NCBI GenBank assembly: GCA_020853705.1
Contig: JADYYK010000090.1
Location: 1-37,779 of the forward strand
Direction of reading: 5' to 3'
DNA from: Deltaproteobacteria bacterium
GTDB lineage: Bacteria; Myxococcota_A; Polyangia; Haliangiales; JADYYK01
DNA length: 37,779 nt
In this document: piece after piece, positions 10,862-17,223 of the stretch
Layout: every line of letters begins with the position of its first letter
Position numbering within the stretch: position 1 is the first letter of the stretch
Notes under the pieces: generated by a model
The model's database searches: none
What the model saw: the letters and a program-made list of their open reading frames with translations, nothing else
Told to the model about the DNA's origin: nothing
Program-made: the position numbers and the translations under genes

Positions 10862-11410
10862 TTACTTGGCGCGCGCGAACTTCGCGGCGCGCGGGCCGGC
10901 CGGGCCAGCCTTGGTCGCCTTGCCGAACTGCTTGTCCTGGCCCAGCTTGCCGGGCTTGAACTGGCCGCGCGGGCCACGCGGGCCGCGCTCGCGATCCTTG
11001 TCCTTGCCGGGCTTGGCGGCCTTGAACTCGTCGTACGAGATGGTGCCGTCGTGGTTGGCGTCGATCTCGCCGAAGCGCGCCTTGAGGTGGTCCTCGCGCT
11101 TGACCGCGTGCTCGGCGTCGTCGAGCTTGCCGTCCTTGTTCTTGTCATACTTGGCCAGGTCGGCCGCGCGCATGGCCTCGAAGCGCGCCTTCATGGTCGC
11201 GTGCATGGCCGTCTTCTCGGCGTCGTCGAGCTTGCCGTCCTTGTTCTTGTCGAACTCGGCGATCATGTCGGCGCGGCGCTCTCCGCCGCGACCGCCCTTG
11301 CCGAATCCGCCCGGGCCCTTGCCGCCGCCATGCGCGAGGGCGACGCCCCCGATCCCGACAGTGGCGATTGCGATGGCGAAGAAACCGATCCTCTTGTGCT
11401 TGCTGTCCAT
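10862..11410 (-). CDS. Secreted EF-hand calcium-binding protein
   Basis: A signal peptide (FFAIAIATVGIGGVALA, cleavage near residue 26) is followed by a Gly/Lys-rich HGGGKGPGGFGKGG segment. Three canonical 12-residue EF-hand loops come next: residues 54-65 and 89-100 (both DKNKDGKLDDAE) and 117-128 (DANHDGTISYDE), each with Asp at 1, 3 and 5 and Glu at 12. The C-terminus from about 133 is Lys/Arg/Gly-rich and very basic. It is probably a periplasmic or exported calcium-binding protein. A perfect AAGGAGG (11416-11422) stands five bases before the ATG, implying strong translation. It is the first gene before the sigma54 two-component operon. Length 182 aa. Confidence 0.92.
   Translation of the reverse strand: MDSKHKRIGFFAIAIATVGIGGVALAHGGGKGPGGFGKGGRGGERRADMIAEFDKNKDGKLDDAEKTAMHATMKARFEAMRAADLAKYDKNKDGKLDDAEHAVKREDHLKARFGEIDANHDGTISYDEFKAAKPGKDKDRERGPRGPRGQFKPGKLGQDKQFGKATKAGPAGPRAAKFARAK
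11111..11251 (-). repeat. Duplicated 36-base EF-hand segment
   Basis: Positions 11111-11146 and 11216-11251 are identical over 36 bases, 105 bases (35 codons) apart. They encode two identical calcium loops in the EF-hand gene. Identity at every third-codon position suggests recent duplication or gene conversion. Confidence 0.9.
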
Positions 11411-11438
11411 GATTGCCTCCTTGGCGAACCACCGCTAT

Positions 11439-11454
11439 TGCAGCCGTCGGGCCA
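11439..11454 (-). promoter_or_regulatory. Candidate sigma54 (-24/-12) promoter for the EF-hand gene
   Basis: On the minus strand TGGCCCGACGGCTGCA fits TGGCACG-N4-TTGCA with two mismatches, and the GG-N10-GC spacing is exact. The predicted start of transcription near 11428 lies just upstream of the AAGGAGG ribosome site and about 18 bases before the ATG. The adjacent operon encodes a GAFTGA-containing sigma54 activator, which supports the reading. Confidence 0.45.
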
Positions 11455-11572
11455 GCCTGGCCCGCGTGCGATTCCGGGCACCTCGCCGATGTGCGCCCCT
11501 GCGCTTCCCGCGCTCCTGCGACTTCGGCAGAGGTCGTCCTGCGAAACCCGCAGGGTGGAGATATGCTGGGGC

Positions 11573-12451
11573 GTGGCCGACGATCCCCCCCTCGAGCTGG
11601 CGCGCCGTCCGGGCCGCCCGGCGGCCAGCCCCGACACCGGTGCGGGCACGCCGGAGCCGAACTTTCACCCCGAGCGCTACACCCACGCGCCCGAGCGCGA
11701 GGACGCCGCCGCGCACGTCGGTCGCGTGCTGACGCCCGCGCTGTCGCTGCTGGTCGCCATCCCGGCCAGCTTTCTGCCCGCGCCGTGGCGCCACCGGCTG
11801 CACCTCGATCGGACCGCGCTGGGGCCGGGCACCGTGCTGGGCTGCCTGATCGTCAGCGTCGCCGCGGTGTTGCTGGGGGCGCACTTCTACCAGGCCTTCC
11901 TCGACGACATGGCCGCCGAGCGCCTGGCCACGCTGCGCCAGCTCGCCGAGGCTGGTGCCGAGAAGGGCCAGCTCTCGTACGGCCCCATGATGGTGGTCGG
12001 CCTGCAGAGCTACCTGGAGTTCCTGGTCACCCCCGCGGGCCTCGGCTGCGTCTATCTGTTCGGTGAGTCGCTGGTGCGCGGCGCCGCGGTCGCGGGCGGC
12101 TTTCGCCTGCCGACGCTGCCGCTGTGGCTGCTCGAGCTGGCGCGCGCCGGCGTCGCCGCGGTGCTCGCGCGGCACCGCCTGGGTGCGCTGGTGCCCGACG
12201 AGCTCACACGCGGCCCGGGTGGGGTGCTGTGGAAGATCGCCACCTGCCGCGAGCGCGGCTGGAACCGCGAGACCACGCTGAGCTACCAGGACCGATTCTA
12301 CCAGGTCACCCAGATGGAGGACCGCGGCGCTGGACCGCGGCGCTTCCTCTACACGGTGCGGCAGTCACCACCCGAGCTGGTCATCCGCCACTTCGTCGGC
12401 TACGCCCCCGACGCCCTGCTGCCGCTGCACCGCCGCGACGCCGGCAGGTGA
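11573..12451 (+). CDS. Hypothetical multi-helix membrane protein
   Basis: I start this at the GTG at 11573 (VADDPPLELARR), because the closest ATG (11563) is out of frame. A GGTGGAG lies about 12 bases upstream, so the start is uncertain. The N-terminal 55 residues are polar and Pro-rich (PEPNFHPERYTHAPE). Hydrophobic segments follow: LTPALSLLVAIPASFL, LGCLIVSVAAVLLGAHFYQA and YLEFLVTPAGLGCVYLFGE. The C-terminal 100 residues are cytosolic-looking (WKIATCRERGWNRETTLSYQ, RRFLYTVRQSPPELVIRHFV). I do not recognise the family. It stands alone and convergent with the MglA-like gene, 32 bases away. Length 292 aa. Confidence 0.75.
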   Translation: MADDPPLELARRPGRPAASPDTGAGTPEPNFHPERYTHAPEREDAAAHVGRVLTPALSLLVAIPASFLPAPWRHRLHLDRTALGPGTVLGCLIVSVAAVLLGAHFYQAFLDDMAAERLATLRQLAEAGAEKGQLSYGPMMVVGLQSYLEFLVTPAGLGCVYLFGESLVRGAAVAGGFRLPTLPLWLLELARAGVAAVLARHRLGALVPDELTRGPGGVLWKIATCRERGWNRETTLSYQDRFYQVTQMEDRGAGPRRFLYTVRQSPPELVIRHFVGYAPDALLPLHRRDAGR

Positions 12452-12483
12452 CCGCGTCGGCCAGCGGCTGAGGTGGCACCTGC

Positions 12484-13074
12484 TCAGGGCGCGGGCTTGG
12501 ACAGGCGGGGCAGGACCAGCTTGGCCAGCCCCTTCAGGGTCTCGAACACGCCCTGGCCACTCCTGGCGGCGGCCTCGAACTCGGGCGCGCGGTTGGGGTT
12601 GAGCAGGCCGCGCAGCGACTCCAGGGAGGCGGCCTCGGGGGCGTCGCGCTTGTTGTACTGGATGACGTGCGCCAGCTTGGCCAGCTCGAGGTCGTTGTCG
12701 ACCAGGTTGCGGCCCAGGTTCTCGAAGCTCTCGATGTTGGCCTCCATGCGACTCTCCTGCGAGTCGGCCACGAAGATGACCCCATCGGCGCCCTTCAAGA
12801 TCAGCTTGCGGCTGGCGTCATAGAAGACCTGGCCGGGCACCGTGTAGAGGTGAAAGCGCACCTTGTAGCCGTGCACGGTGCCGAGGTCGAGCGGCATGAA
12901 GTCGAAGAACAGGGTGCGCTCGGTCTCGGTCGCGAGCGTGATCATCTTGCCCTTGGACTCGGGCTTGGTCTTCTCGTGCACCCACTGCAGATTCGTCGTC
13001 TTGCCGCACAGCCCCGGCCCGTAATAGACGATCTTGCAGTTGATCTCCTTCGACAGGTGGTTGATGAAGCTCAT
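12484..13074 (-). CDS. MglA-like small GTPase
   Basis: MglA is a Ras-like GTPase that sets cell polarity for motility in myxobacteria. This 196-residue protein keeps the family hallmarks: MSFINHLSKEINCKIVYYGP, P-loop GPGLCGKTT at 19-27, LATETERTLFFDF, the atypical switch HLYTVPGQVFYDASRK where most GTPases have DTAGQ, VFVADSQ, and the base-recognition NKRD. It is a paralogue rather than the canonical gene: the partner is not a Roadblock protein (MglB) but an overlapping TerB-like gene upstream (ATGA). I chose MSFIN as the start from family alignment and from GGAGGAG five bases upstream. Confidence 0.93.
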   Translation of the reverse strand: MSFINHLSKEINCKIVYYGPGLCGKTTNLQWVHEKTKPESKGKMITLATETERTLFFDFMPLDLGTVHGYKVRFHLYTVPGQVFYDASRKLILKGADGVIFVADSQESRMEANIESFENLGRNLVDNDLELAKLAHVIQYNKRDAPEAASLESLRGLLNPNRAPEFEAAARSGQGVFETLKGLAKLVLPRLSKPAP

Positions 13075-13532
13075 CGCAGCTCCTCCACCATGGCGTGCAC
13101 CTTCGCGGGCGGCCACTCGAACAGGGCGCCGAGCTGCTCCAGCACGGCGAGCTCGGACGGATCCAGGTGCTGGTCGGCCATCGCGACCACGGCGGCGAAG
13201 CGCAGCGCCAGGTCACGCTGGTGTGGATCGTCGACCTCGGCGGCGGCGGCGCTCAGCCGCTCGCGCCGGCCCAGCATGGCGACGGCCTCGTCGAGATCGC
13301 GAAAGTGGCGCGCGAAGCTGGCCTGATCGACGACGTCGCCGGTGGCCTCGGCCAGCGCCTGCGCCAGCACCTCGCGCTCCGACTCGGCCAGCCCATCGGC
13401 CGACGCGACCAGGTAGGCCAGCTCGAGTCCGGCCAGAAAGTGGCGCGAGGCGCCGTTGGTTGGCTCTGCCATGGTGGCCTCGGCGCCAGCACGCAGCCAG
13501 GCCTCGGTCTCCTCCGAAAGCCGCATCCCCAT
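13071..13532 (-). CDS. TerB-like helical protein coupled to MglA-like GTPase
   Basis: This 153-residue all-helical protein carries two copies of the acidic motif seen in TerB-family domains: ASADGLAESEREVLAQAL and AMADQHLDPSELAVLEQL. TerB domains bind metal and sit at membranes or in signalling complexes; tellurite resistance need not be involved. The stop lies inside the ATG of the MglA-like gene (four-base overlap), so the products are probably made in equal amounts and may bind each other. The ATG is either 13532 or, two codons later, 13526. No normal ribosome site precedes either one. Confidence 0.82.
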   Translation of the reverse strand: MGMRLSEETEAWLRAGAEATMAEPTNGASRHFLAGLELAYLVASADGLAESEREVLAQALAEATGDVVDQASFARHFRDLDEAVAMLGRRERLSAAAAEVDDPHQRDLALRFAAVVAMADQHLDPSELAVLEQLGALFEWPPAKVHAMVEELR

Positions 13533-13533
13533 C

Positions 13534-13548
13534 CCCGTACGCTACGGG
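13534..13548. promoter_or_regulatory. Dyad directly before the terB-like start codon
   Basis: CCCGTA and TACGGG flank a three-base loop, ending two bases before the ATG of the TerB-like gene. On the minus strand a possible -35 TTGAGC and -10 TAGCGT, 17 bases apart, would put the transcript start at or next to the ATG (leaderless mRNA). On the plus strand the dyad is followed by TTTT and looks like a short terminator, but no plus-strand gene ends nearby. Confidence 0.35.
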
Positions 13549-13720
13549 TTTTGTGCGCCAGGCTCAAGCCCGACGCAGGGTTGGCGCCCGGACAGCGCCC
13601 GGTTGACGCGCCTGGTCGAGCGCTTTCTGAGACTGATCCAATTGTGAGATCACTCGCGCAAATCAAGACTCTGGAACCAGCGTGCGAATTCGGGTTCTGC
13701 TTCTCGCGCCGGAGGTCGTC

Positions 13721-15091
13721 ATGTCGAACACCGAGACCAGCGGGTTCACGCGCCTGATCGCAGAGACGCACCGCAACCAGGGGGCGCAGGTCACGCGTCG
13801 CACCAGGGCTCCTGTCGCGCGCCCCGTGGTGCGCTCGGTGACGCCGCCGCCGGTGGTGCCGGTGCTCGAGGCCGCGCCGGTGGCGGTCCCGGTGGTCGCG
13901 CGCCCGACCGCGCCGCTGCCCCGGCCGCGCACGGGCGCCGCCCTGCCGGCGCCGCGCGCAGCGGCCCCGCTGCCCCGGCCGCGCAGCGCCGCGCCGCTCG
14001 CGACCGCCCCGCGGCCCGGAGCGCTGCCTCGCGCCAGGGCGCCGCTCCCCGCGCACACGCCGGCGCCGACGCTGCTGCCCTCGGTCGGCGCGGCCACCGC
14101 GCGCGCCTCGGCCGCCATCCCGGTGGCTCACGCGCCGTCGCTCGAGGATCCGACGCCGCTGCCCCCAGCCGCGCTGGGCCACGAGCGCTGGTTCGACGAG
14201 TTCGACTCACCCGCGGTCCTCGAGCTCGACCTCGACGACCTGCAGCCGGTCGACCACGAGCCGCGCCGCCGCGTCGATCCCTGGGAGAACGCCGAGACCC
14301 GCCCCTACGATCCGACCGAGTTCCCCGCGCTGGCCAGCGCGCCCGCCCAGGCTGCGGGCAAGCGCAACCGGCGCTGGTGGGCGCTGGCACTCGGCGTCGG
14401 CGCCGTGCTCTGGATCGTGGTCGCCATCTCGCTGCTGACCGGCGGCTCCTCGCGCAAGGGCTCCACCAGACTGCCCGTCACCGGCACTGTCACGGCGCCG
14501 GCGTTGGTCGCGGCGCCGCCGGCGCCGGCGTTGGTCGCGGCGCCGCCGGCGCCGGTCATCGAGCCAGTCACCGCCACCGTCACGGCCCCGGCCGCGCTCG
14601 CTGATGCTCCGGCCTCGGTCCCCGCTCCGGTTCCGGCCGCCGCCTCGGCTCCGGTCCCGGCCGCCGCCCCGGCCCCGGTCACCGCCGCCGCCCCGGCCCC
14701 GGTCACCGCCACCGCCGCCGCCCCGGCCCCGGTCACCGCCACCGCCGCCGCCCCGGCCCCGGTCACCGCCGCCGCCCCGGCCCCGGTCACCGCCGCCGCC
14801 CCGGCCCCGGCGCTCCCCGCCCTGGTCGAACCCGTCCTCGCCACCCTCGAGCTGCCCAGGCTCACCGCCACCACCAGCGTGCAGCTCGACGGTCTCGCCC
14901 TCGGCGCGGGCCCCATGCGCATCGACGGGCTGACCGCCGGCCCGCACCAGCTGGTCCTGCAGGAGCCGGGGCGCGCCGCGCGCAGCCTCGACATCGACCT
15001 CGCCCCGGGCAAGGTCACCCGCCTGTCCGCCGCCGCGCCCGCTCCGGCGCCGACCAAGTCGCACAAGAAGTCGCGCCGCCACCGCCGCTGA
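13721..15091 (+). CDS. Single-pass membrane protein with Ala-Pro repeats and PEGA-like domain
   Basis: GGAGG (13711-13715) stands five bases before this ATG, which I prefer to a GTG 39 bases earlier. Residues 1-160 are a Pro/Ala/Arg-rich cytoplasmic region. An acidic patch (ERWFDEFDSPAVLELDLDDL) precedes one transmembrane helix near residues 219-241 (WWALALGVGAVLWIVVAISL). Outside the membrane lies a long Ala-Pro-Val-Thr repeat of about 110 residues, then a small beta domain (TSVQLDGLALGAGPMRIDGL, HQLVLQEPGRAARSLDIDLA) resembling PEGA domains, and a basic end (KSHKKSRRHRR). It probably spans the cell wall. No catalytic domain is present. Length 456 aa. Confidence 0.85.
   Translation: MSNTETSGFTRLIAETHRNQGAQVTRRTRAPVARPVVRSVTPPPVVPVLEAAPVAVPVVARPTAPLPRPRTGAALPAPRAAAPLPRPRSAAPLATAPRPGALPRARAPLPAHTPAPTLLPSVGAATARASAAIPVAHAPSLEDPTPLPPAALGHERWFDEFDSPAVLELDLDDLQPVDHEPRRRVDPWENAETRPYDPTEFPALASAPAQAAGKRNRRWWALALGVGAVLWIVVAISLLTGGSSRKGSTRLPVTGTVTAPALVAAPPAPALVAAPPAPVIEPVTATVTAPAALADAPASVPAPVPAAASAPVPAAAPAPVTAAAPAPVTATAAAPAPVTATAAAPAPVTAAAPAPVTAAAPAPALPALVEPVLATLELPRLTATTSVQLDGLALGAGPMRIDGLTAGPHQLVLQEPGRAARSLDIDLAPGKVTRLSAAAPAPAPTKSHKKSRRHRR
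14494..14555. repeat. 27-base tandem repeat, two copies, inside the PEGA-like gene
   Basis: A 27-base unit occurs twice exactly (14494-14520 and 14521-14547), followed by eight bases of a third copy. In frame it encodes the nonapeptide-type repeat APALVAAPP. Confidence 0.9.
14627..14812. repeat. Degenerate Ala-Pro-Val-Thr coding repeat
   Basis: Units of 24 or 30 bases built on GCCCCGGCCCCGGTCACCGC recur about six times and encode APAPVTAA or APAPVTATAA. All length steps are multiples of three, so the frame is kept. The repeat forms the extracytoplasmic linker of the PEGA-like protein. Confidence 0.9.
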
Positions 15092-15100
15092 GCCCACGCG

Positions 15101-15146
15101 CCTTCAGCCTTCAGAACCAGCGCCCGTCAGCCCGTCAGCCCGTCAG
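15101..15146. repeat. Short intergenic tandem repeats
   Basis: CCTTCAG occurs twice (15101-15114) and CCCGTCAG three times (15123-15146) in the 83-base gap between the convergent PEGA-like and glycosyltransferase genes. I see no terminator hairpin here. Confidence 0.85.
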
Positions 15147-15174
15147 CTCACGCTTCACGCCAGAGCGCGCCTCA

Positions 15175-16500
15175 TCACGCCACCGCGCGCCGCAGCTCGC
15201 GCCCGGCCAGCGCCTCCAGCTCGCGCACCGCGCGATCCTCGGCCACATCCTGCTCGATCGCCTGGGCCATCCGCGCCGCCCCGGCCGCGAACGCCGGCTC
15301 GTCGAGCAGGCGCCCCAGCGCCTTGCGATACGCGGCCACCGACGCCGTCGGCTTGACGCGCAGCCCCGCGCCCGCGACCTCGACGCGCACCGCGTTGTCA
15401 GCCTGATCGCGCCCCAGCGGCACCGTCAGCACCGGCACCGCGTGCGCCAGCGCCTTCATCACCGTGCCATGGCCGCCGTGCGCGACCACCACCTTGGCCT
15501 CGGGCATCACCACCCGGTGCGGCGCCGAGCGCACCACGACCACGTTGTCCGGCACCGCGAAGTCGCCCGGCGCGAAGACGTCCCCCAGCGTGACCAGCCC
15601 GCGCACCGGCAGCTGCCCCAGCGCCGCGATGATGCGCCGGGTGGCCTCGCCCTGATCCTGGAACGTGGTGCCGAGGCCAACCAGCACCAGCGGCCGCCTG
15701 GCCAGCTCGCTGCCGGCGTTGCGCCACGGCGACGTCCACTCGGCCGCCCACGCCGGATCGGCCAGCTCGGGCCCGGTGTAGATCACCTGCTCGGGCAGCC
15801 GGGCCCCCGCGGTGAAGTCATAGCGCTGGCAGGTCAGCACGCGCAGGCGCGCGCTGCGCAGCAGCTGGTCGAACACGCCGGCCAGCGCCGGCAGCCCCAG
15901 CCCGGTGCGTGCGCCGTTGACCAGCCCGAGCCCCTGCTTGTCGAACGTGCGCACCATCATGCGCCGCACCACCCGATCACGCAGCCGCCCCAGCCAGCTG
16001 CGCGCCGGCCGCCAGCCCAGCCCGAACGGCGGCACGCCCTCGGTCGGCGGCGCATACGGCGTGTGCATCAGCGTCGCCGTGGGCAGCCCCGACTTCTCGG
16101 CCCCGATCAGCGCCCCGAACAGCAGATAGTCGATCGCCAGGGCATCGGCGGGGAAGCTCTCCAGCGCGGTGAGCACGTCGCGCGCGTAGGCCGCCGCGGG
16201 CCCGAACATCAGCGTGCCGGCGACCCGCGCCAGCTTGGCCAGCGCGCTGCCGGGCTGCCAGTCCTTGACCAGGTCGTCCTGCCGGCTGCGCATGTTGTGG
16301 TGCGGCGCGCTCGCGAACGGTGCGAACGAGCAGCCCGCGGCGCGCGCCTCGGGCTCGATGGCGGCGTCGGCCAGCACGCGCACCTCGTGGCCCCGGGCCG
16401 CCAGTCGGCGCGCGATCCCGAGCTGCGACGACACGTTGCCGCCACCCTCGACCATCACGAACAGGAAGCGCTTCGGCGTCGTCGCCGCTGTCATCGTCAT
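15175..16500 (-). CDS. GT1-family glycosyltransferase (UGT/MGT type)
   Basis: The fold is GT-B: an N-terminal acceptor domain (KRFLFVMVEGGGNVSSQLGI, ARRLAARGHEVRVLAD) and a C-terminal nucleotide-sugar domain ending with VVVAHGGHGTVMKALAHAVP and LTVPLGRDQADNAVRV. His341 is the first His of that donor-binding motif. Relatives attach sugars to macrolides, sterols or other small lipophilic acceptors; the acceptor here is unknown. The ATG at 16500 overlaps the tetR stop by four bases (ATGA); a second in-frame ATG lies two codons later. The gene is therefore probably controlled by the TetR regulator encoded just ahead. Length 441 aa. Confidence 0.92.
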   Translation of the reverse strand: MTMTAATTPKRFLFVMVEGGGNVSSQLGIARRLAARGHEVRVLADAAIEPEARAAGCSFAPFASAPHHNMRSRQDDLVKDWQPGSALAKLARVAGTLMFGPAAAYARDVLTALESFPADALAIDYLLFGALIGAEKSGLPTATLMHTPYAPPTEGVPPFGLGWRPARSWLGRLRDRVVRRMMVRTFDKQGLGLVNGARTGLGLPALAGVFDQLLRSARLRVLTCQRYDFTAGARLPEQVIYTGPELADPAWAAEWTSPWRNAGSELARRPLVLVGLGTTFQDQGEATRRIIAALGQLPVRGLVTLGDVFAPGDFAVPDNVVVVRSAPHRVVMPEAKVVVAHGGHGTVMKALAHAVPVLTVPLGRDQADNAVRVEVAGAGLRVKPTASVAAYRKALGRLLDEPAFAAGAARMAQAIEQDVAEDRAVRELEALAGRELRRAVA

Positions 16501-17102
16501 CGTCGTCCCCCCGCGAACGCCGCCGCCAGCGTCTGCACCAGCCCGAGCATGATGGCCTCGGTCTCGGCCGGGCTGCGCCCGAGATCCATGCGCCACAGCT
16601 TCCACAGATAGAAGTCGGTCACGCTGAACAGAGCGTCGAGCCGGCGCTCGCGCTCGGCGCCGCGCCGCGGCAGCAGGGCTGCGAAGCTTCCGGCCAGCCA
16701 GCGCCGGTGCAGCGCGCGGGCATTGACCAGGGCCATGTGCAGGGCAGGGCTGTGCGCCTCGTAGCGCAGCATGCGCCAGTTGCGCTCGCCCAGCTCGGCA
16801 TAGCTGGCACACAGCGCGCGCACCGCGGCGGCCGGATCGTCCGCGCGCTCAGGCTGCCGCGCCTGCATGACCTCGGCGCTCTTGTGCGCGACGGTGGCCT
16901 CGAACAGGCCGTCCTTGGAGCCGAACTTGCGCAGCACCGTCTGCAGGGTGACCCCGGCGTGCGCCGCGATGGCGTCCAGGGTGACCGCCTCGGGATCGCG
17001 CTCGGTGAACAGCGTGACGGCGGCCTCCATGATGCGCACGCGGGTCTGCTCCGCGGCCTCGGCGCGGGCGCCCATGTGGTACTGCCGCCTCGGCATATTC
17101 AT
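16497..17102 (-). CDS. TetR-family transcriptional regulator
   Basis: The N-terminal helix-turn-helix domain reads RVRIMEAAVTLFTERDPEAV, then LDAIAAHAGVTLQTVLRKFG and SKDGLFEATVA, the TetR signature (residues 20-70). The C-terminal helical ligand domain is specific to this protein (RMLRYEAHSPALHMALVNAR, LFSVTDFYLWKLWRMDLGRS). It is the first gene of an operon with the overlapping glycosyltransferase. A large palindrome covers its own start codon, so it probably represses itself and the transferase until a small molecule binds. The ATG at 17102 or the one two codons later could be used. Length 201 aa. Confidence 0.94.
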   Translation of the reverse strand: MNMPRRQYHMGARAEAAEQTRVRIMEAAVTLFTERDPEAVTLDAIAAHAGVTLQTVLRKFGSKDGLFEATVAHKSAEVMQARQPERADDPAAAVRALCASYAELGERNWRMLRYEAHSPALHMALVNARALHRRWLAGSFAALLPRRGAERERRLDALFSVTDFYLWKLWRMDLGRSPAETEAIMLGLVQTLAAAFAGGRR

Positions 17103-17126
17103 GTGAGTATTGCTAACACGAATATG
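17094..17126. promoter_or_regulatory. Palindromic operator at the tetR start
   Basis: Arms CATATTCATGTGAG (17094-17107) and CTAACACGAATATG (17113-17126) are complementary at 12 of 14 positions around a five-base spacer (TATTG). The site covers the tetR start codon and the region just upstream of it, and is markedly more AT-rich than its surroundings. Autorepression is the likely role. The divergent FAM20C-like gene starts 98 bases away. Confidence 0.85.
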
Positions 17127-17223
17127 CGGCCCCCGTCAACCAGGGGGGAAGTGCCGCCGGGTCCAGCGCGTTTCTTGCCGCGCAGCGCGGCTTCCGCCAC
17201 GCTATGCAGCAGACGAGGTGGTC

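Noticed and set aside
13071..13532. Tellurite resistance gene
   Set aside because: TerB-like domains occur in many contexts and no other ter gene is present. The pairing with MglA suggests another role.
13534..13552. Rho-independent terminator on the plus strand
   Set aside because: Hairpin plus TTTT fits a short terminator, but no plus-strand gene ends within 1 kb. The dyad lies at the start of a minus-strand gene.
14627..14812. CRISPR-like or intergenic repeat
   Set aside because: Units are directly joined, a multiple of three long, and inside a coding frame.
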